64,000 bases of DNA from an uncultured Paracoccaceae bacterium (GCA_947498645.1 CANMKS010000001.1:496001-560000); one strand, 5' to 3'; positions 9,668 to 18,116 are shown, counted from the first letter of the stretch. The notes: generated by a model from the letters alone, not told the origin. Translations and numbers: made by a program.

Positions 9668-10141
9668 ATGGCCAAGAAACCGGAAAACAAAAACTACAAA
9701 GTCGTCGCCGAGAACCGGCGCGCGCGCTATGACTATGCCATTGAGGATGATCTTGAAGTCGGGATTATCCTGATGGGGTCCGAGGTGAAATCCCTGCGCA
9801 CCGGCCAATCCAATATCACCGACAGCTACGCCTCTGTGGACGACGGCGAATTGTGGCTGACCAACGCCTATATCGCACCCTATGAACAAGCGATGTTCAC
9901 CCATGAGGAACGGCGCAAACGCAAGCTGCTTGTCGGCAAACGCGAATTGGCACGGTTGTGGAATGCGACCAAACGCGAAGGCATGACGCTGGTGCCGCTG
10001 GTGATGTATTTCAACGACCGTGGGCTGGTGAAACTCAAGATCGCGACTGCCAAAGGCAAAAAGAACCACGACAAGCGGGCGACCGAGGCCAAGCGTGACT
10101 GGGGGCGGCAAAAGCAACGGCTGCTGCGCCACGGGGATTAG
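9668..10141 (+). CDS. smpB: SsrA-binding protein SmpB
   Basis: This 157-residue protein binds tmRNA and brings it to stalled ribosomes for trans-translation. It carries the family's [21 protein letters not shown] start, the conserved [11 protein letters not shown] segment and a basic tail ([29 protein letters not shown]) that enters the decoding centre. The ATG at 9668 gives the usual MAKK start; an in-frame ATG nine bases earlier (9659) is also possible, and neither has a clear ribosome site. The gene starts 62 bases from the divergent channel gene. No tmRNA gene is visible in the window. Confidence 0.95.
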   Translation: MAKKPENKNYKVVAENRRARYDYAIEDDLEVGIILMGSEVKSLRTGQSNITDSYASVDDGELWLTNAYIAPYEQAMFTHEERRKRKLLVGKRELARLWNATKREGMTLVPLVMYFNDRGLVKLKIATAKGKKNHDKRATEAKRDWGRQKQRLLRHGD

Positions 10142-10190
10142 TGGATCAGCCACAACCATCAGCCACGACAACGCAACGGGGCGAATGTCC

Positions 10191-10208
10191 GGTGTCGCCC
10201 GCGACACC
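10191..10208. terminator. Hairpin between smpB and pabB
   Basis: GGTGTCGC (10191-10198) pairs with GCGACACC (10201-10208) over a two-base loop in the 78-base gap between convergent smpB and pabB. It could act on both strands, but no U tract is seen. Confidence 0.4.
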
Positions 10209-10219
10209 AAAGCGGTCTG

Positions 10220-11356
10220 TCAGCTGATGTTTTGTGCGAACTGTGCTTTCAATTGTGCTTCACGAAACTCGCCCGCTGCGGTGCTGTCATAAACAACACC
10301 TCCGCCAACATTCAGTTTGATCTGGCCAGATGGTTCGCAGATCAAAGTTCGAATTGCGACGTTGAACTCCATCGACCCGTCTGGTGCGATCCATCCGATA
10401 GCGCCGCAATAGCTACCTCTTTGGGTCGTTTCCACATCGGATAGAATCTCCATGGCGCGGATTTTCGGTGCTCCGGTGATCGACCCACAGGGGAAGAGCG
10501 CTTCAAAGATGTCTTTCAGACCGCAGTTGGGCAGGATCTGTGAAACCACCTCTGACACCATCTGATGAACCGTTGCATAGCTTTCAATCTCAAAGAGTTT
10601 TGGCACAGACACGCTGCCCAACGTCGAAATGCGTCCAAGATCATTCCTCAACAGATCAGTAATCATCAGGTTCTCGGCTTGGTCCTTCTCGGACTGTCGC
10701 AACTGGCGTTTCAGATCGTCATCTTCCATCTTTGTCGCACTGCGCCGAATGGTGCCCTTCATGGGGCGGGTGCGCAATTGACCTTCCCGAGACAGCGAAA
10801 AGAAAAGTTCCGGCGAACGGGATAGTAAAATTTTGCCGCCCAGATTGACCAACGCACCAAACGGGACCGGTTGTTTTCGCTTGAGCGCATCGTAGAGGCT
10901 ATATGGATCGCCGCTGAATTCCGCCGCCATGGGCAAGGTCAGGTTTGCCTGATAAATATCGCCGCTCTCAAGGAAGTCATGCACGACATCAAACGCGGAC
11001 TGGTAGTCGTCAGACTTCCATTCAGATGTAAACTTTCCCAACTTGAAAGCAGATGACGCGGCTGTACGGTTGGGACGGATTGGTTTGTCGAAAATGCCGA
11101 ACTGCATCAACGGTTGATTGATGACTTGCGGCATCTTGGACGAGATTTTGGGTATCAGAGCATATCCCAGCTCGTAAGACGCGCTACCCGCAATCCATTT
11201 GCCGTCGGCGCGCGCCGCTTCCATTTCATCAAAAGCGGCGGCCACGCCACCGGCATGCCAGACCTCGATGATGTCAAGCGGGTCTTCAAAAAGCGATCCT
11301 GCCCCTAGTGGTCCGGTGTCGAACAAGACCGACCCGCGTGTCGAATGCCGTGTCAT
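10220..11356 (-). CDS. pabB: Aminodeoxychorismate synthase component I
   Basis: This 378-residue chorismate-utilising enzyme makes 4-amino-4-deoxychorismate, the precursor of p-aminobenzoate and folate. RPMKGTIRRS carries the Lys that marks PabB (TrpE has Ala in PIAGT). Also present are GSITGAPKIRAMEIL and GAIGWIAPDGSMEFNVAIRT. It is shorter than E. coli PabB but normal for alphaproteobacteria. The ATG directly abuts the stop of the upstream Dabb gene. The aminodeoxychorismate lyase gene (pabC) that often follows is absent here. Codons are AT-richer than in flanking genes: a 120-base sample at 10561-10680 is about 46% GC. Confidence 0.9.
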   Translation of the reverse strand: MTRHSTRGSVLFDTGPLGAGSLFEDPLDIIEVWHAGGVAAAFDEMEAARADGKWIAGSASYELGYALIPKISSKMPQVINQPLMQFGIFDKPIRPNRTAASSAFKLGKFTSEWKSDDYQSAFDVVHDFLESGDIYQANLTLPMAAEFSGDPYSLYDALKRKQPVPFGALVNLGGKILLSRSPELFFSLSREGQLRTRPMKGTIRRSATKMEDDDLKRQLRQSEKDQAENLMITDLLRNDLGRISTLGSVSVPKLFEIESYATVHQMVSEVVSQILPNCGLKDIFEALFPCGSITGAPKIRAMEILSDVETTQRGSYCGAIGWIAPDGSMEFNVAIRTLICEPSGQIKLNVGGGVVYDSTAAGEFREAQLKAQFAQNIS

Positions 11357-11662
11357 CTAAAAATCGGCAGCAACACGCATCTCGCGCAGGGGGCGGACGA
11401 TCTCAATGCATTTTTGGTAGATCGGGTGTGCGCGATAGGCCGCTAACGCCGCTGCGTCTTCAAATTCCGCGTATACGACGACGTCGACTTCGTTGGAAAA
11501 TCGGTCCTCATGTCTGTTTCGGGACACTTCAAAATGGCTGACAGCTGGAATGCCTGCAAGCATGGACAGGCCGTCTATTATTGCATCGACGTTGTCGGGG
11601 TCCTTGCTGCTGAACAGAACCACGTGACGGATTTGCTGACGATTTTGCACTTGCTCGATCAC
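11357..11662 (-). CDS. Dabb-family (stress-responsive A/B barrel) protein
   Basis: Residues from IRHVVLFSSKDPDNVDAIIDGLSML to the C-terminal EIVRPLREMRVAADF form one complete Dabb barrel, a small ferredoxin-like fold found in stress proteins and some cyclases. I prefer a GTG start at 11662, giving about 101 residues, because AAAGG lies seven bases upstream and the protein then begins 11 residues before the barrel. The frame is open to an ATG at 11917, which would add 85 unrecognised residues. The stop abuts the pabB ATG, so the two are probably cotranscribed. Function is unknown. Composition is AT-rich like pabB. Confidence 0.7.
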   Translation of the reverse strand: MIEQVQNRQQIRHVVLFSSKDPDNVDAIIDGLSMLAGIPAVSHFEVSRNRHEDRFSNEVDVVVYAEFEDAAALAAYRAHPIYQKCIEIVRPLREMRVAADF

Positions 11663-12084
11663 ACGATGACCTTTCTCGACATTCAATAACCAGGTGCCCC
11701 GGCCACATAGCGCCGCACCCGCAACTTCCTCGGGGTAGGGCCTGAAGGAAATTTCTGGCCGCTTCAAGAGGGCAATCCTACGCACCTCAATTTCATCTTT
11801 GATCCAACTTGCAACATTGTGCTTGGCCAATTGTGTTTGGCCGCCGGTAAATGGCTGTCTTAGCCGCAAATCAGCCCTTGCAACATCAATGCAGCGCCTT
11901 TGGCGAAACGGCCCCATGGCGGGGACAATCTCTGCCGATTTCCCCTTTCGTCAGGATCGGCGGCGGATCACAAAACAAAATCAATGCTTGTGCCGCGGGG
12001 TACTTGCGTCAAATCTATTGCTGCACGGTTCGGGCTCGGCTGATGCGCATTCAAAACAAATGAGCCTGCAACAAAGGGACAATT
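11663..12084. other. 422-base gap upstream of the glycine-rich gene
   Basis: The left part (to 11917) stays open on the minus strand in frame with the Dabb gene but encodes nothing I recognise. The right part is AT-rich and must hold the promoter of the gene at 12085, although no convincing -35/-10 pair stands out. I see no RNA gene or repeat here. Confidence 0.4.
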
Positions 12085-12360
12085 ATGGAACAGCTTATTA
12101 TTCAACTCATCTCTGGTGCAGTCGGTGGTAACGTCGCAGGCGGCGTGATGAAGAATCTCTCGCTGGGAACTTTGGGCAATTCGATCGCCGGTATCGTCGG
12201 CGGCGGCATCGGTGGCCAGATCCTGAGTGCCGTCATGGGCGGCGCAGGTGGCGGTGGCCTCGATATCGGCAGCATCCTGACCCAGGTTGCCGGCGGTGGC
12301 GTGGGCGGTGGTATCGCACTTGCTGTTGTGGGCGTGATCAAGAACATGATGGCCAAGTAG
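12085..12360 (+). CDS. Small glycine-rich membrane protein, unknown function
   Basis: This is a 91-residue hydrophobic protein in which roughly a quarter of the residues are glycine (GIVGGGIGGQ, GGAGGGG, GGGVGGGIALAVVG). It looks like two or three glycine-zipper helices ending in KNMMAK. AAAGGGA precedes the ATG at ideal distance and a 10-bp hairpin follows the stop, so this is a real monocistronic gene. Glycine-zipper proteins can oligomerise in membranes, but no function can be assigned from sequence. It is unrelated to the genes on either side. Confidence 0.75.
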   Translation: MEQLIIQLISGAVGGNVAGGVMKNLSLGTLGNSIAGIVGGGIGGQILSAVMGGAGGGGLDIGSILTQVAGGGVGGGIALAVVGVIKNMMAK

Positions 12361-12389
12361 GCCAGATCAAGCCGGTTTTTCGGTTTCGC

Positions 12390-12414
12390 GCCGCGCGTCA
12401 TCAAGACGCGCGGC
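12390..12414 (+). terminator. Hairpin terminator after the glycine-rich gene
   Basis: GCCGCGCGTC (12390-12399) pairs perfectly with GACGCGCGGC (12405-12414) over a five-base loop, 30 bases after the stop. The following GTTGCTGTTTG is only mildly U-rich. Confidence 0.6.
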
Positions 12415-12427
12415 GTTGCTGTTTGAT

Positions 12428-12476
12428 GTACAGTAGTACGTACAGTTTCTGTACGCTGTATGTACACCTTGTGTAC
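12428..12476. promoter_or_regulatory. Helically phased GTAC array upstream of sseA
   Basis: GTAC occurs six times in 49 bases, at 12428, 12436, 12440, 12451, 12462 and 12473. The last four are spaced exactly 11 bases apart, about one helical turn, so they face the same side of the DNA. Several are extended to TGTAC or TGTACA. The array lies 78-126 bases before the sseA ATG and after the preceding terminator, a typical position for an operator. The binding protein is unknown. Confidence 0.6.
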
Positions 12477-12553
12477 GTGATTTCTAAGGCTTTCCCTTGT
12501 CATGGATGCCCTCAGCCGTTACCTCTGGCGCGATTGCCAAGAGAGGCCCCGTG

Positions 12554-13417
12554 ATGTCTGTTAGTCAACCTGATGATCCCAAAACGCTGGTTAGCACGGA
12601 CTGGCTTGCAGCCCACCTGAAAGATCCAGACCTGCGCATCTTTGATGCCTCCTGGTACCTGCCTGATATGGGTCGCGACCCAAAGGCAGAATATGCGGCA
12701 GGACACATCCCCGGCGCGCGGTTCTTTGACATTGATGAGATCAGCGACGCCCGATCGGAATTGCCCCATATGGCCCCGCCGATTGAGAAATTCATGTCCC
12801 GCATGCGCGCCATGGGCGTGGGCGATGGGCATCAGGTTGTGGTCTACGACGGGCTGGGTCTTTTTTCGGCTGCGCGCGTGTGGTGGCTTTTCAAATTGAT
12901 GGGGCAGCACAATGTTGCCGTGCTGGACGGTGGCCTGCCCAAGTGGCTGGCAGACGGGCATCCCACAACCAAGGCCGCCCCAACGATCCGTGATCGCCAT
13001 ATGACCGTCAAACCCGAGGCACACCGCGTGCGGGACGTAACTGAGGTCGCGCGGGCGGCCAAGCTGCGTGACCATGCCATCATTGATGCGCGGCCTGCTG
13101 CGCGCTTTCGTGGTGAGGCGGAAGAGCCGCGCGAGGGCATGCGATCAGGCCATATTCCCGGCGCGCAGAACGTCTTTTTCAAGGACCTGCTGAACGACGA
13201 CGGAACGATGAAAGCCCCCAACGCTTTGCGAACGGTCTTTACGGATGCGGGTGTCGATCTGAATAAGCCCGCGATCACGACCTGCGGGTCTGGCATAACC
13301 GCCGCAATCGTGTCTTTGGCACTTGAACGGATCGGGAAAACCGACCATGCGCTCTATGACGGATCATGGTCCGAATGGGGCATGTACGCCGACCTACCTA
13401 TCGCTACCGGAGCCTGA
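12554..13417 (+). CDS. sseA: 3-mercaptopyruvate sulfurtransferase
   Basis: This 287-residue protein has two rhodanese domains: an inactive N-terminal one with the GHIPGARFFDID segment and a catalytic C-terminal one. Cys244 in TTCGSGITA lies in the CGSGxTA loop that distinguishes mercaptopyruvate from thiosulfate sulfurtransferases. The enzyme moves sulfur from 3-mercaptopyruvate to acceptors such as thioredoxin or cyanide. The ATG at 12554 follows GAGAGG at good distance; the frame also opens at 12497. The stop is three bases before the aminotransferase gene. An aminotransferase could supply mercaptopyruvate from cysteine, so the pairing may be functional. Confidence 0.93.
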   Translation: MSVSQPDDPKTLVSTDWLAAHLKDPDLRIFDASWYLPDMGRDPKAEYAAGHIPGARFFDIDEISDARSELPHMAPPIEKFMSRMRAMGVGDGHQVVVYDGLGLFSAARVWWLFKLMGQHNVAVLDGGLPKWLADGHPTTKAAPTIRDRHMTVKPEAHRVRDVTEVARAAKLRDHAIIDARPAARFRGEAEEPREGMRSGHIPGAQNVFFKDLLNDDGTMKAPNALRTVFTDAGVDLNKPAITTCGSGITAAIVSLALERIGKTDHALYDGSWSEWGMYADLPIATGA

Positions 13418-13420
13418 CCA

Positions 13421-14605
13421 ATGCTTGAAAACCTCACCGCGCAACCTGCTGACAAGATCCTTGCCCTCATGGCAAAATTCAAGGCCGACACGCGCAGCGA
13501 CAAGGTTGATCTGGGTGTTGGGGTCTACAAGGACGCGACAGGAAACACGCCGGTGATGCGCGCCGTAAAGGAGGCCGAGCGCCGTATCCTCGCTGATCAG
13601 TCGACCAAGGCCTATACGGGGCTGGCGGGCGATCCGGCATTTGGCGCGGCGATGAAAGACCTTGTGCTGGGCGACAGCGTGCGCAACGAACGTGTTGCAG
13701 CGGTCGCAACACCCGGCGGCACGGGGGCCATCCGGCAGGCGCTGGAACTGATCCGGCTGGCCGCGCCCAAGGCCACGGTCTGGCTATCAAACCCCACATG
13801 GCCAAACCATCCGTCGATTATCAAATACCTGGGCATGCAGATGTCCGAGTATCGGTATTTTGACAGTGAAACCCGCGGTGTCGATTTTGCGGGGCTGATG
13901 ATGGATCTGGACAAGGTTGCCGCCGGCGATATCGTCCTGCTGCACGGCTGCTGCCACAACCCTACGGGCGCCAACCTAAGCTATGAGCAAATGGCGCAAG
14001 TCATCAGCCTGATGCAGAAAAAGGGCGCCGTGCCCTTCATCGACATTGCCTATCAGGGCTTTGGTGACGGGTTGGCCGAGGATGCCAAGGCAACCCGACA
14101 GATCGCGAGCAGCTTTGAAAACTGCCTGATCGCGGCGAGCTGTTCCAAGAACTTTGGCATTTACCGCGAACGCACCGGTGTCTTGATGGCAGTTTGCAAG
14201 GATGCCGATCAGCAGGCACTGACGCAGCAAAACCTGGCCTTCCTGAACCGTCAGAACTATTCATTCCCGCCCGATCACGGCGCGCGGGTCGTTACGACTA
14301 TTCTGCAAGACCCCGATCTGCGCGCGGATTGGGAGGCCGAGTTGGAAGAAACCCGCAGCGGTATGCTGGCCTTGCGCCAACAGCTGGCCGATGAGCTTAA
14401 ACGGCTGACCAACAGTGACCGTTTTGATTTTCTCGCACAACACCGGGGCATGTTCAGCCGACTGGGCACCACGCCCGAGATCGTCGAAAAGCTGCGTGCC
14501 GATCACGGGATTTACATGGTTGGCGACAGCCGCATGAATATCGCCGGGCTGAACGCACAGACTGTGCCGGTGTTGGCGAAAGCGATTGTCGACGCTGGGG
14601 TCTAG
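13421..14605 (+). CDS. Aromatic amino acid (tyrosine/aspartate) aminotransferase
   Basis: This 394-residue class I aminotransferase belongs to the TyrB/AspC subgroup, beginning MLENLTAQPADKIL. The PLP-binding Lys is Lys243 in SCSKNFGIYRERTG. The GGTGAIRQAL, CCHNPTGAN and SRMNIAGL segments are also typical. It transfers amino groups between aspartate, tyrosine or phenylalanine and 2-oxoglutarate. GGAG precedes the ATG, and the gene follows sseA by three bases, so they share a transcript. A long palindrome after the stop ends the unit. Whether it also deaminates cysteine to feed SseA cannot be judged here. Confidence 0.92.
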   Translation: MLENLTAQPADKILALMAKFKADTRSDKVDLGVGVYKDATGNTPVMRAVKEAERRILADQSTKAYTGLAGDPAFGAAMKDLVLGDSVRNERVAAVATPGGTGAIRQALELIRLAAPKATVWLSNPTWPNHPSIIKYLGMQMSEYRYFDSETRGVDFAGLMMDLDKVAAGDIVLLHGCCHNPTGANLSYEQMAQVISLMQKKGAVPFIDIAYQGFGDGLAEDAKATRQIASSFENCLIAASCSKNFGIYRERTGVLMAVCKDADQQALTQQNLAFLNRQNYSFPPDHGARVVTTILQDPDLRADWEAELEETRSGMLALRQQLADELKRLTNSDRFDFLAQHRGMFSRLGTTPEIVEKLRADHGIYMVGDSRMNIAGLNAQTVPVLAKAIVDAGV

Positions 14606-14623
14606 CTTATCGCAACAGTCGCA

Positions 14624-14646
14624 GCGCAGCATTTCAAATGCTGCGC
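14624..14646 (+). terminator. Palindrome after the aminotransferase gene
   Basis: An 11-base arm (14624-14634, starting GCGCAGCA) pairs perfectly with 14636-14646 around one central base, 18 bases after the stop. It has no poly-U tail. It could be a terminator or a protein-binding palindrome. Confidence 0.45.
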
Positions 14647-14731
14647 CTGCAAAATCACCTTGCCGTTCATCGCGCAATATTCTACCTCTTGCGGAAGTCG
14701 TGACGAAATAATCATACCGCGAGGATCACCC

Positions 14732-15688
14732 ATGTCATTCCGCCTGCAACCCACGCCCCCTGCCCGCCCCAACCGCTGCCAGCTGTTTGGTCCGGGATCG
14801 AACACCAAATTGTTTGAAAAGATGGCGGCAAGTGCGGCGGATGTGATCAACCTTGACCTCGAAGACAGCGTGTCGCCTTCTGACAAGGACACTGCGCGCG
14901 CGAATGTCATTCAGGCGATCAACGATGTAGATTGGAACACCAAGTACCTTTCTGTGCGGATCAACGGCCTCGACACGCCCTATTGGTACAAGGACGTCGT
15001 CGATGTGTTGGAGCAGGCTGGCGACAGGCTTGATCAAATCATGATCCCCAAGGTGGGCTGTGCGGCGGATGTCTATGCTGTTGATGCGCTTGTCACAGCC
15101 ATCGAAACAGCCAAAGGCCGGACCAAGCCGATCAGTTTTGAGGTGATTATCGAATCCGCTGCAGGCATCGCCCATGTGGAAGACATCGCAGCAAGTTCCC
15201 CCCGTATGGCCGCTATGAGCCTTGGAGCGGCGGACTTTGCCGCTTCCATGGGGATGCAGACGACCGGCATCGGCGGGACGCAGGAAAACTACTATATGCT
15301 GCACGGCGAGACACGGCATTATTCTGACCCGTGGCACTGGGCGCAAACAGCGATTGTGGCGGCCTGCCGGACACATGGGGTGCTACCTGTGGACGGGCCC
15401 TTTGGTGATTTCAGCGATGATGACGGCTATCGCGCGCAGGCGCGACGGTCAGCGACGCTGGGTATGGTCGGCAAATGGGCGATCCACCCCAAGCAGATCG
15501 CCTTGGCCAATGAGGTTTTCACACCGTCAGAGGAAGCCGTCGCCGAGGCCCGCGAAATCCTTGCTGCTATGGAAGACGCCAAGGCGCGCGGTGAAGGGGC
15601 AACCGTCTACAAAGGGCGCCTTGTCGATATCGCCTCGATCAAGCAGGCCGAGGTGATTGTGCGCCAGTCCGAGATGATCGCGGGCTGA
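14732..15688 (+). CDS. mcl1: L-malyl-CoA/beta-methylmalyl-CoA lyase
   Basis: This 318-residue CitE-like enzyme closely fits Mcl1 of Rhodobacterales, which cleaves malyl-CoA and beta-methylmalyl-CoA to glyoxylate plus acetyl- or propionyl-CoA in the ethylmalonyl-CoA pathway. Visible features are the N-terminal RPNRCQLFGPGSN, the INLDLEDSVSP metal-binding loop, FEVIIESAAGIAHVEDIA and GADFAASMGMQ, and the C-terminal KWAIHPKQ. GAGG precedes the ATG at 14732; an upstream in-frame start at 14660 is less likely. It is a single gene convergent with the repeat-protein gene. No other ethylmalonyl-CoA pathway gene is in the window. Confidence 0.93.
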   Translation: MSFRLQPTPPARPNRCQLFGPGSNTKLFEKMAASAADVINLDLEDSVSPSDKDTARANVIQAINDVDWNTKYLSVRINGLDTPYWYKDVVDVLEQAGDRLDQIMIPKVGCAADVYAVDALVTAIETAKGRTKPISFEVIIESAAGIAHVEDIAASSPRMAAMSLGAADFAASMGMQTTGIGGTQENYYMLHGETRHYSDPWHWAQTAIVAACRTHGVLPVDGPFGDFSDDDGYRAQARRSATLGMVGKWAIHPKQIALANEVFTPSEEAVAEAREILAAMEDAKARGEGATVYKGRLVDIASIKQAEVIVRQSEMIAG

Positions 15689-15697
15689 CGCCAGACC

Positions 15698-16330
15698 TTA
15701 ATAGTCGCGCAGCGCAATGGCCCCGTAGCCGCAAAGCCTGCTGCAATCGGTCGCGTCCGTACCAAAGCCGCTGGTTGAGACGACAGAAGCTGATCCCAAG
15801 CCTTCAAAGCGCGGATCGTCGCATTCACCGTCATTGGCGTATTCGCTGCTGTCATCGCCAAAGTTAATGGCGTCGCATTGGGTGGCCTGAATGGCGGCGG
15901 TCATGTCCCAGAATGCGACAAGGCCGGATTCAAGCGCACTCCGGCAATCGGCGGCGTCGGTGCCAATGCCTGAAATCGCAAGATCAGACGCCATGCCCGC
16001 GCCATAAAAGCGGCGGTCATCGCATTCGCCGTCGTTGGCCCATTCGTTGGTGTCATCCCCAAAGACCGGATCGCGCTCAATTTCCAGTGGCGCCTCTCCG
16101 CGTAGCGCCAAACGCCCCGCCTCATAGGCCGTCCGGCAATCTGTCGCATCGGCGCGAATATCCGAATCCAGCAGCGGCGTTGTTGTCATGCCCGGCCCTT
16201 CAAAGCGGGGATCGTCACATTCTCCGTCGTTGGCCCATTGGCCGCTATCATCGCCAAAGTCGATGGATTGGGCCAGTGCAGGGCCGGTAAGACCAAGTGA
16301 AACTACTGCAATGATGCTGAAAATACGCAT
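15698..16330 (-). CDS. Secreted protein with three FGDD/NDGECDD repeats
   Basis: This 210-residue protein begins with a clear signal peptide (MRIFSIIAVVSLGLTGPALAQ), which fixes the start at 16330. The mature part is three tandem copies of a unit of about 60 residues. Each copy has FGDDxxxxANDGECDDxRFxGxG followed 15-20 residues later by a DATDC or DAADC motif. Every unit thus has one Cys in an acidic loop and one after DAxD, suggesting a disulfide per repeat and possibly calcium binding. No enzyme motif is seen. It is divergent from accA. The function is unknown; the repeats are clear from sequence. Confidence 0.8.
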   Translation of the reverse strand: MRIFSIIAVVSLGLTGPALAQSIDFGDDSGQWANDGECDDPRFEGPGMTTTPLLDSDIRADATDCRTAYEAGRLALRGEAPLEIERDPVFGDDTNEWANDGECDDRRFYGAGMASDLAISGIGTDAADCRSALESGLVAFWDMTAAIQATQCDAINFGDDSSEYANDGECDDPRFEGLGSASVVSTSGFGTDATDCSRLCGYGAIALRDY

Positions 16331-16445
16331 GTCAAATTTCCTGATGTTGTCATGATTGTTGCAACTTCTGCCAACAAGCTGCCGATTGCAAATGGCTATT
16401 TTATGGCACCGACCTCCCGTTGCCATTTTCCGGACCATGCCCCAT

Positions 16446-16460
16446 ATATCAAATTGATAT
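16446..16460. promoter_or_regulatory. AT-rich palindrome upstream of accA
   Basis: ATATCAAATTGATAT is a perfect 7-base inverted repeat around one central base, 19 bases before the accA ATG and within the divergent promoter region. It looks like an operator, but it lies where the 5' leader is expected. The cognate regulator is unknown. Confidence 0.35.
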
Positions 16461-16479
16461 CGCAGAAGGCCGCTTGTTC

Positions 16480-17442
16480 ATGACCCAATACCTCGACTTC
16501 GAAAAACCGCTTGCCGAAATCGAAGGCAAAGCCGAAGAGCTTCGCGCAATGGCCCGCGACAACCCTGAAATGGACGTAGAGAAAGAGGCCAGCGCGCTTG
16601 ACAAAAAGGCGGCTGACCTTCTCAAATCGCTTTATGCTGACCTGACCCCATGGCGCAAATGCCAAGTGGCGCGGCATCCTGAACGCCCGCATTGTCAGGA
16701 CTACATCAATGCACTGTTCACCGAATACACGCCGCTGGCGGGCGACCGGAATTTTGCTGACGATCATGCCGTTATGGGCGGCATTGCGCGGCTGGATGGC
16801 ACCCCGGTGATGGTAATCGGCCATGAAAAGGGCAATGACACGAAATCCCGGATTGAACGTAATTTCGGCATGGCCCGTCCCGAAGGGTATCGCAAGGCCA
16901 TCCGCCTGATGGAACTGGCCAACCGCTTTGGCCTGCCGGTGATCACCCTTGTGGACACGCCGGGCGCCTATCCCGGCAAAGGTGCCGAAGAACGCGGCCA
17001 GTCCGAAGCGATTGCGCGGTCCACAGAGAAATGCCTGGAACTGGGCGTGCCGCTGATCAGTGTTGTGATCGGTGAAGGTGGCTCTGGCGGTGCTGTGGCC
17101 TTTGCGACGGCCAACCGTGTCGCAATGCTGGATCATTCGATCTATTCGGTGATCAGCCCCGAAGGCTGCGCTTCGATCCTGTGGAAAGATGCCGAAAAGA
17201 TGCGCGAATCTGCCGAAGCCCTGCGCCTGACCTCCAAAGACCTGCATGAGATCGGTGTCTGCGACAGGATCATTGCAGAGCCTCAGGGCGGCGCGCATCG
17301 CGATCGCGAGGCGACCATCAAAACCGTGGGTGAGGCGCTTGTCGCGATGCTTGATGAACTGCGCGACCTGTCAGGGGAAAAACTGCGCGCCGACCGGCGG
17401 CGCAAATATCTTGATCTGGGCTCAAAGGGCCTCGCTGCCTAG
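16480..17442 (+). CDS. accA: Acetyl-CoA carboxylase carboxyltransferase subunit alpha
   Basis: This 320-residue subunit pairs with AccD to transfer the biotin-bound carboxyl group to acetyl-CoA, the first step of fatty acid synthesis. It has the N-terminal [16 protein letters not shown] helix, ARHPERPH, and the carboxyltransferase core with [21 protein letters not shown] and [12 protein letters not shown] forming oxyanion holes. No zinc ribbon is present; that resides in AccD. I chose the ATG at 16480 because it gives the family N-terminus. The stop is two bases before the M50 peptidase gene. A palindrome just upstream may be an operator. Confidence 0.96.
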   Translation: MTQYLDFEKPLAEIEGKAEELRAMARDNPEMDVEKEASALDKKAADLLKSLYADLTPWRKCQVARHPERPHCQDYINALFTEYTPLAGDRNFADDHAVMGGIARLDGTPVMVIGHEKGNDTKSRIERNFGMARPEGYRKAIRLMELANRFGLPVITLVDTPGAYPGKGAEERGQSEAIARSTEKCLELGVPLISVVIGEGGSGGAVAFATANRVAMLDHSIYSVISPEGCASILWKDAEKMRESAEALRLTSKDLHEIGVCDRIIAEPQGGAHRDREATIKTVGEALVAMLDELRDLSGEKLRADRRRKYLDLGSKGLAA

Positions 17443-17444
17443 GC

Positions 17445-18116
17445 TTGGCACTGATCAAAGGACATTGGCAACTTTTGGTGCTCACCGCCGTGGTTTTTGC
17501 CTTGTGGCAGACCCCCGCGGTGACCCCGCTCAAGATCCTTGTCGTGTTTTTCCATGAAGCGTCCCACGCCATCGCAACAGTGTTGACCGGCGGCGAGGTT
17601 GTCAGCCTCAACATCAACCAAAATCAAGGTGGCTCGGTCTGGAGCCGGGGCGGCAATCGTTTTGTCACATTGACCGCAGGCTATCTTGGATCTCTCCTGA
17701 TCGGGATCGGACTGTTGATGGCAGCCACCCGCACCAAGGCGGATCGGGCGATCATGGCGGGTTGCGGTGTGGTGATGCTGGTGATTGCAGGGCTTTATAT
17801 CCGCAGTGGCTTTGCGCTGAGCTTTACCATCGCCATTGGTATCGGGATGCTCGTGCTGGCGCGCTACTTCAGCCATGGCGTCAATGATATGGCGTTGCGT
17901 GTGATGGGGCTCAGCAGCATGATTTATGTGCCCTATGACATTTTCAGCGACACGCTGGCGCGGTCCAGCCTGCGGTCAGACGCGCGGATGCTGGCCGAAG
18001 AATTCGGCGGGACAACCATGATGTGGGGCGTACTGTGGCTGGTGATCAGCATTGTCATGATCGGGCTGTGCCTGCGCTATGGGCTGGGGCGCAGCAGTAA
18101 CCTGAGGATACGGTAG
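17445..18116 (+). CDS. M50-type membrane metallopeptidase (M50B-like)
   Basis: This 223-residue integral membrane protein carries an HEASH motif (HExxH) near residue 37, within the second hydrophobic helix, as in M50 site-2-type zinc proteases. A later NDMALR segment may supply the remaining ligand. About six transmembrane helices are visible and there is no PDZ domain, placing it with the small M50B-like proteins. It begins with TTG two bases after the accA stop; I see no ATG alternative at the N-terminus. It is probably cotranscribed with accA. Its substrate is unknown. Confidence 0.72.
   Translation: MALIKGHWQLLVLTAVVFALWQTPAVTPLKILVVFFHEASHAIATVLTGGEVVSLNINQNQGGSVWSRGGNRFVTLTAGYLGSLLIGIGLLMAATRTKADRAIMAGCGVVMLVIAGLYIRSGFALSFTIAIGIGMLVLARYFSHGVNDMALRVMGLSSMIYVPYDIFSDTLARSSLRSDARMLAEEFGGTTMMWGVLWLVISIVMIGLCLRYGLGRSSNLRIR

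Noticed and set aside
11663-11917. Extra N-terminal 85 residues of the Dabb gene
   Set aside because: The GTG at 11662 has a better ribosome site and the added residues match no family. Kept only as an alternative.
16396-17298. 300-codon minus-strand frame
   Set aside because: It is antisense to accA, with no family resemblance.
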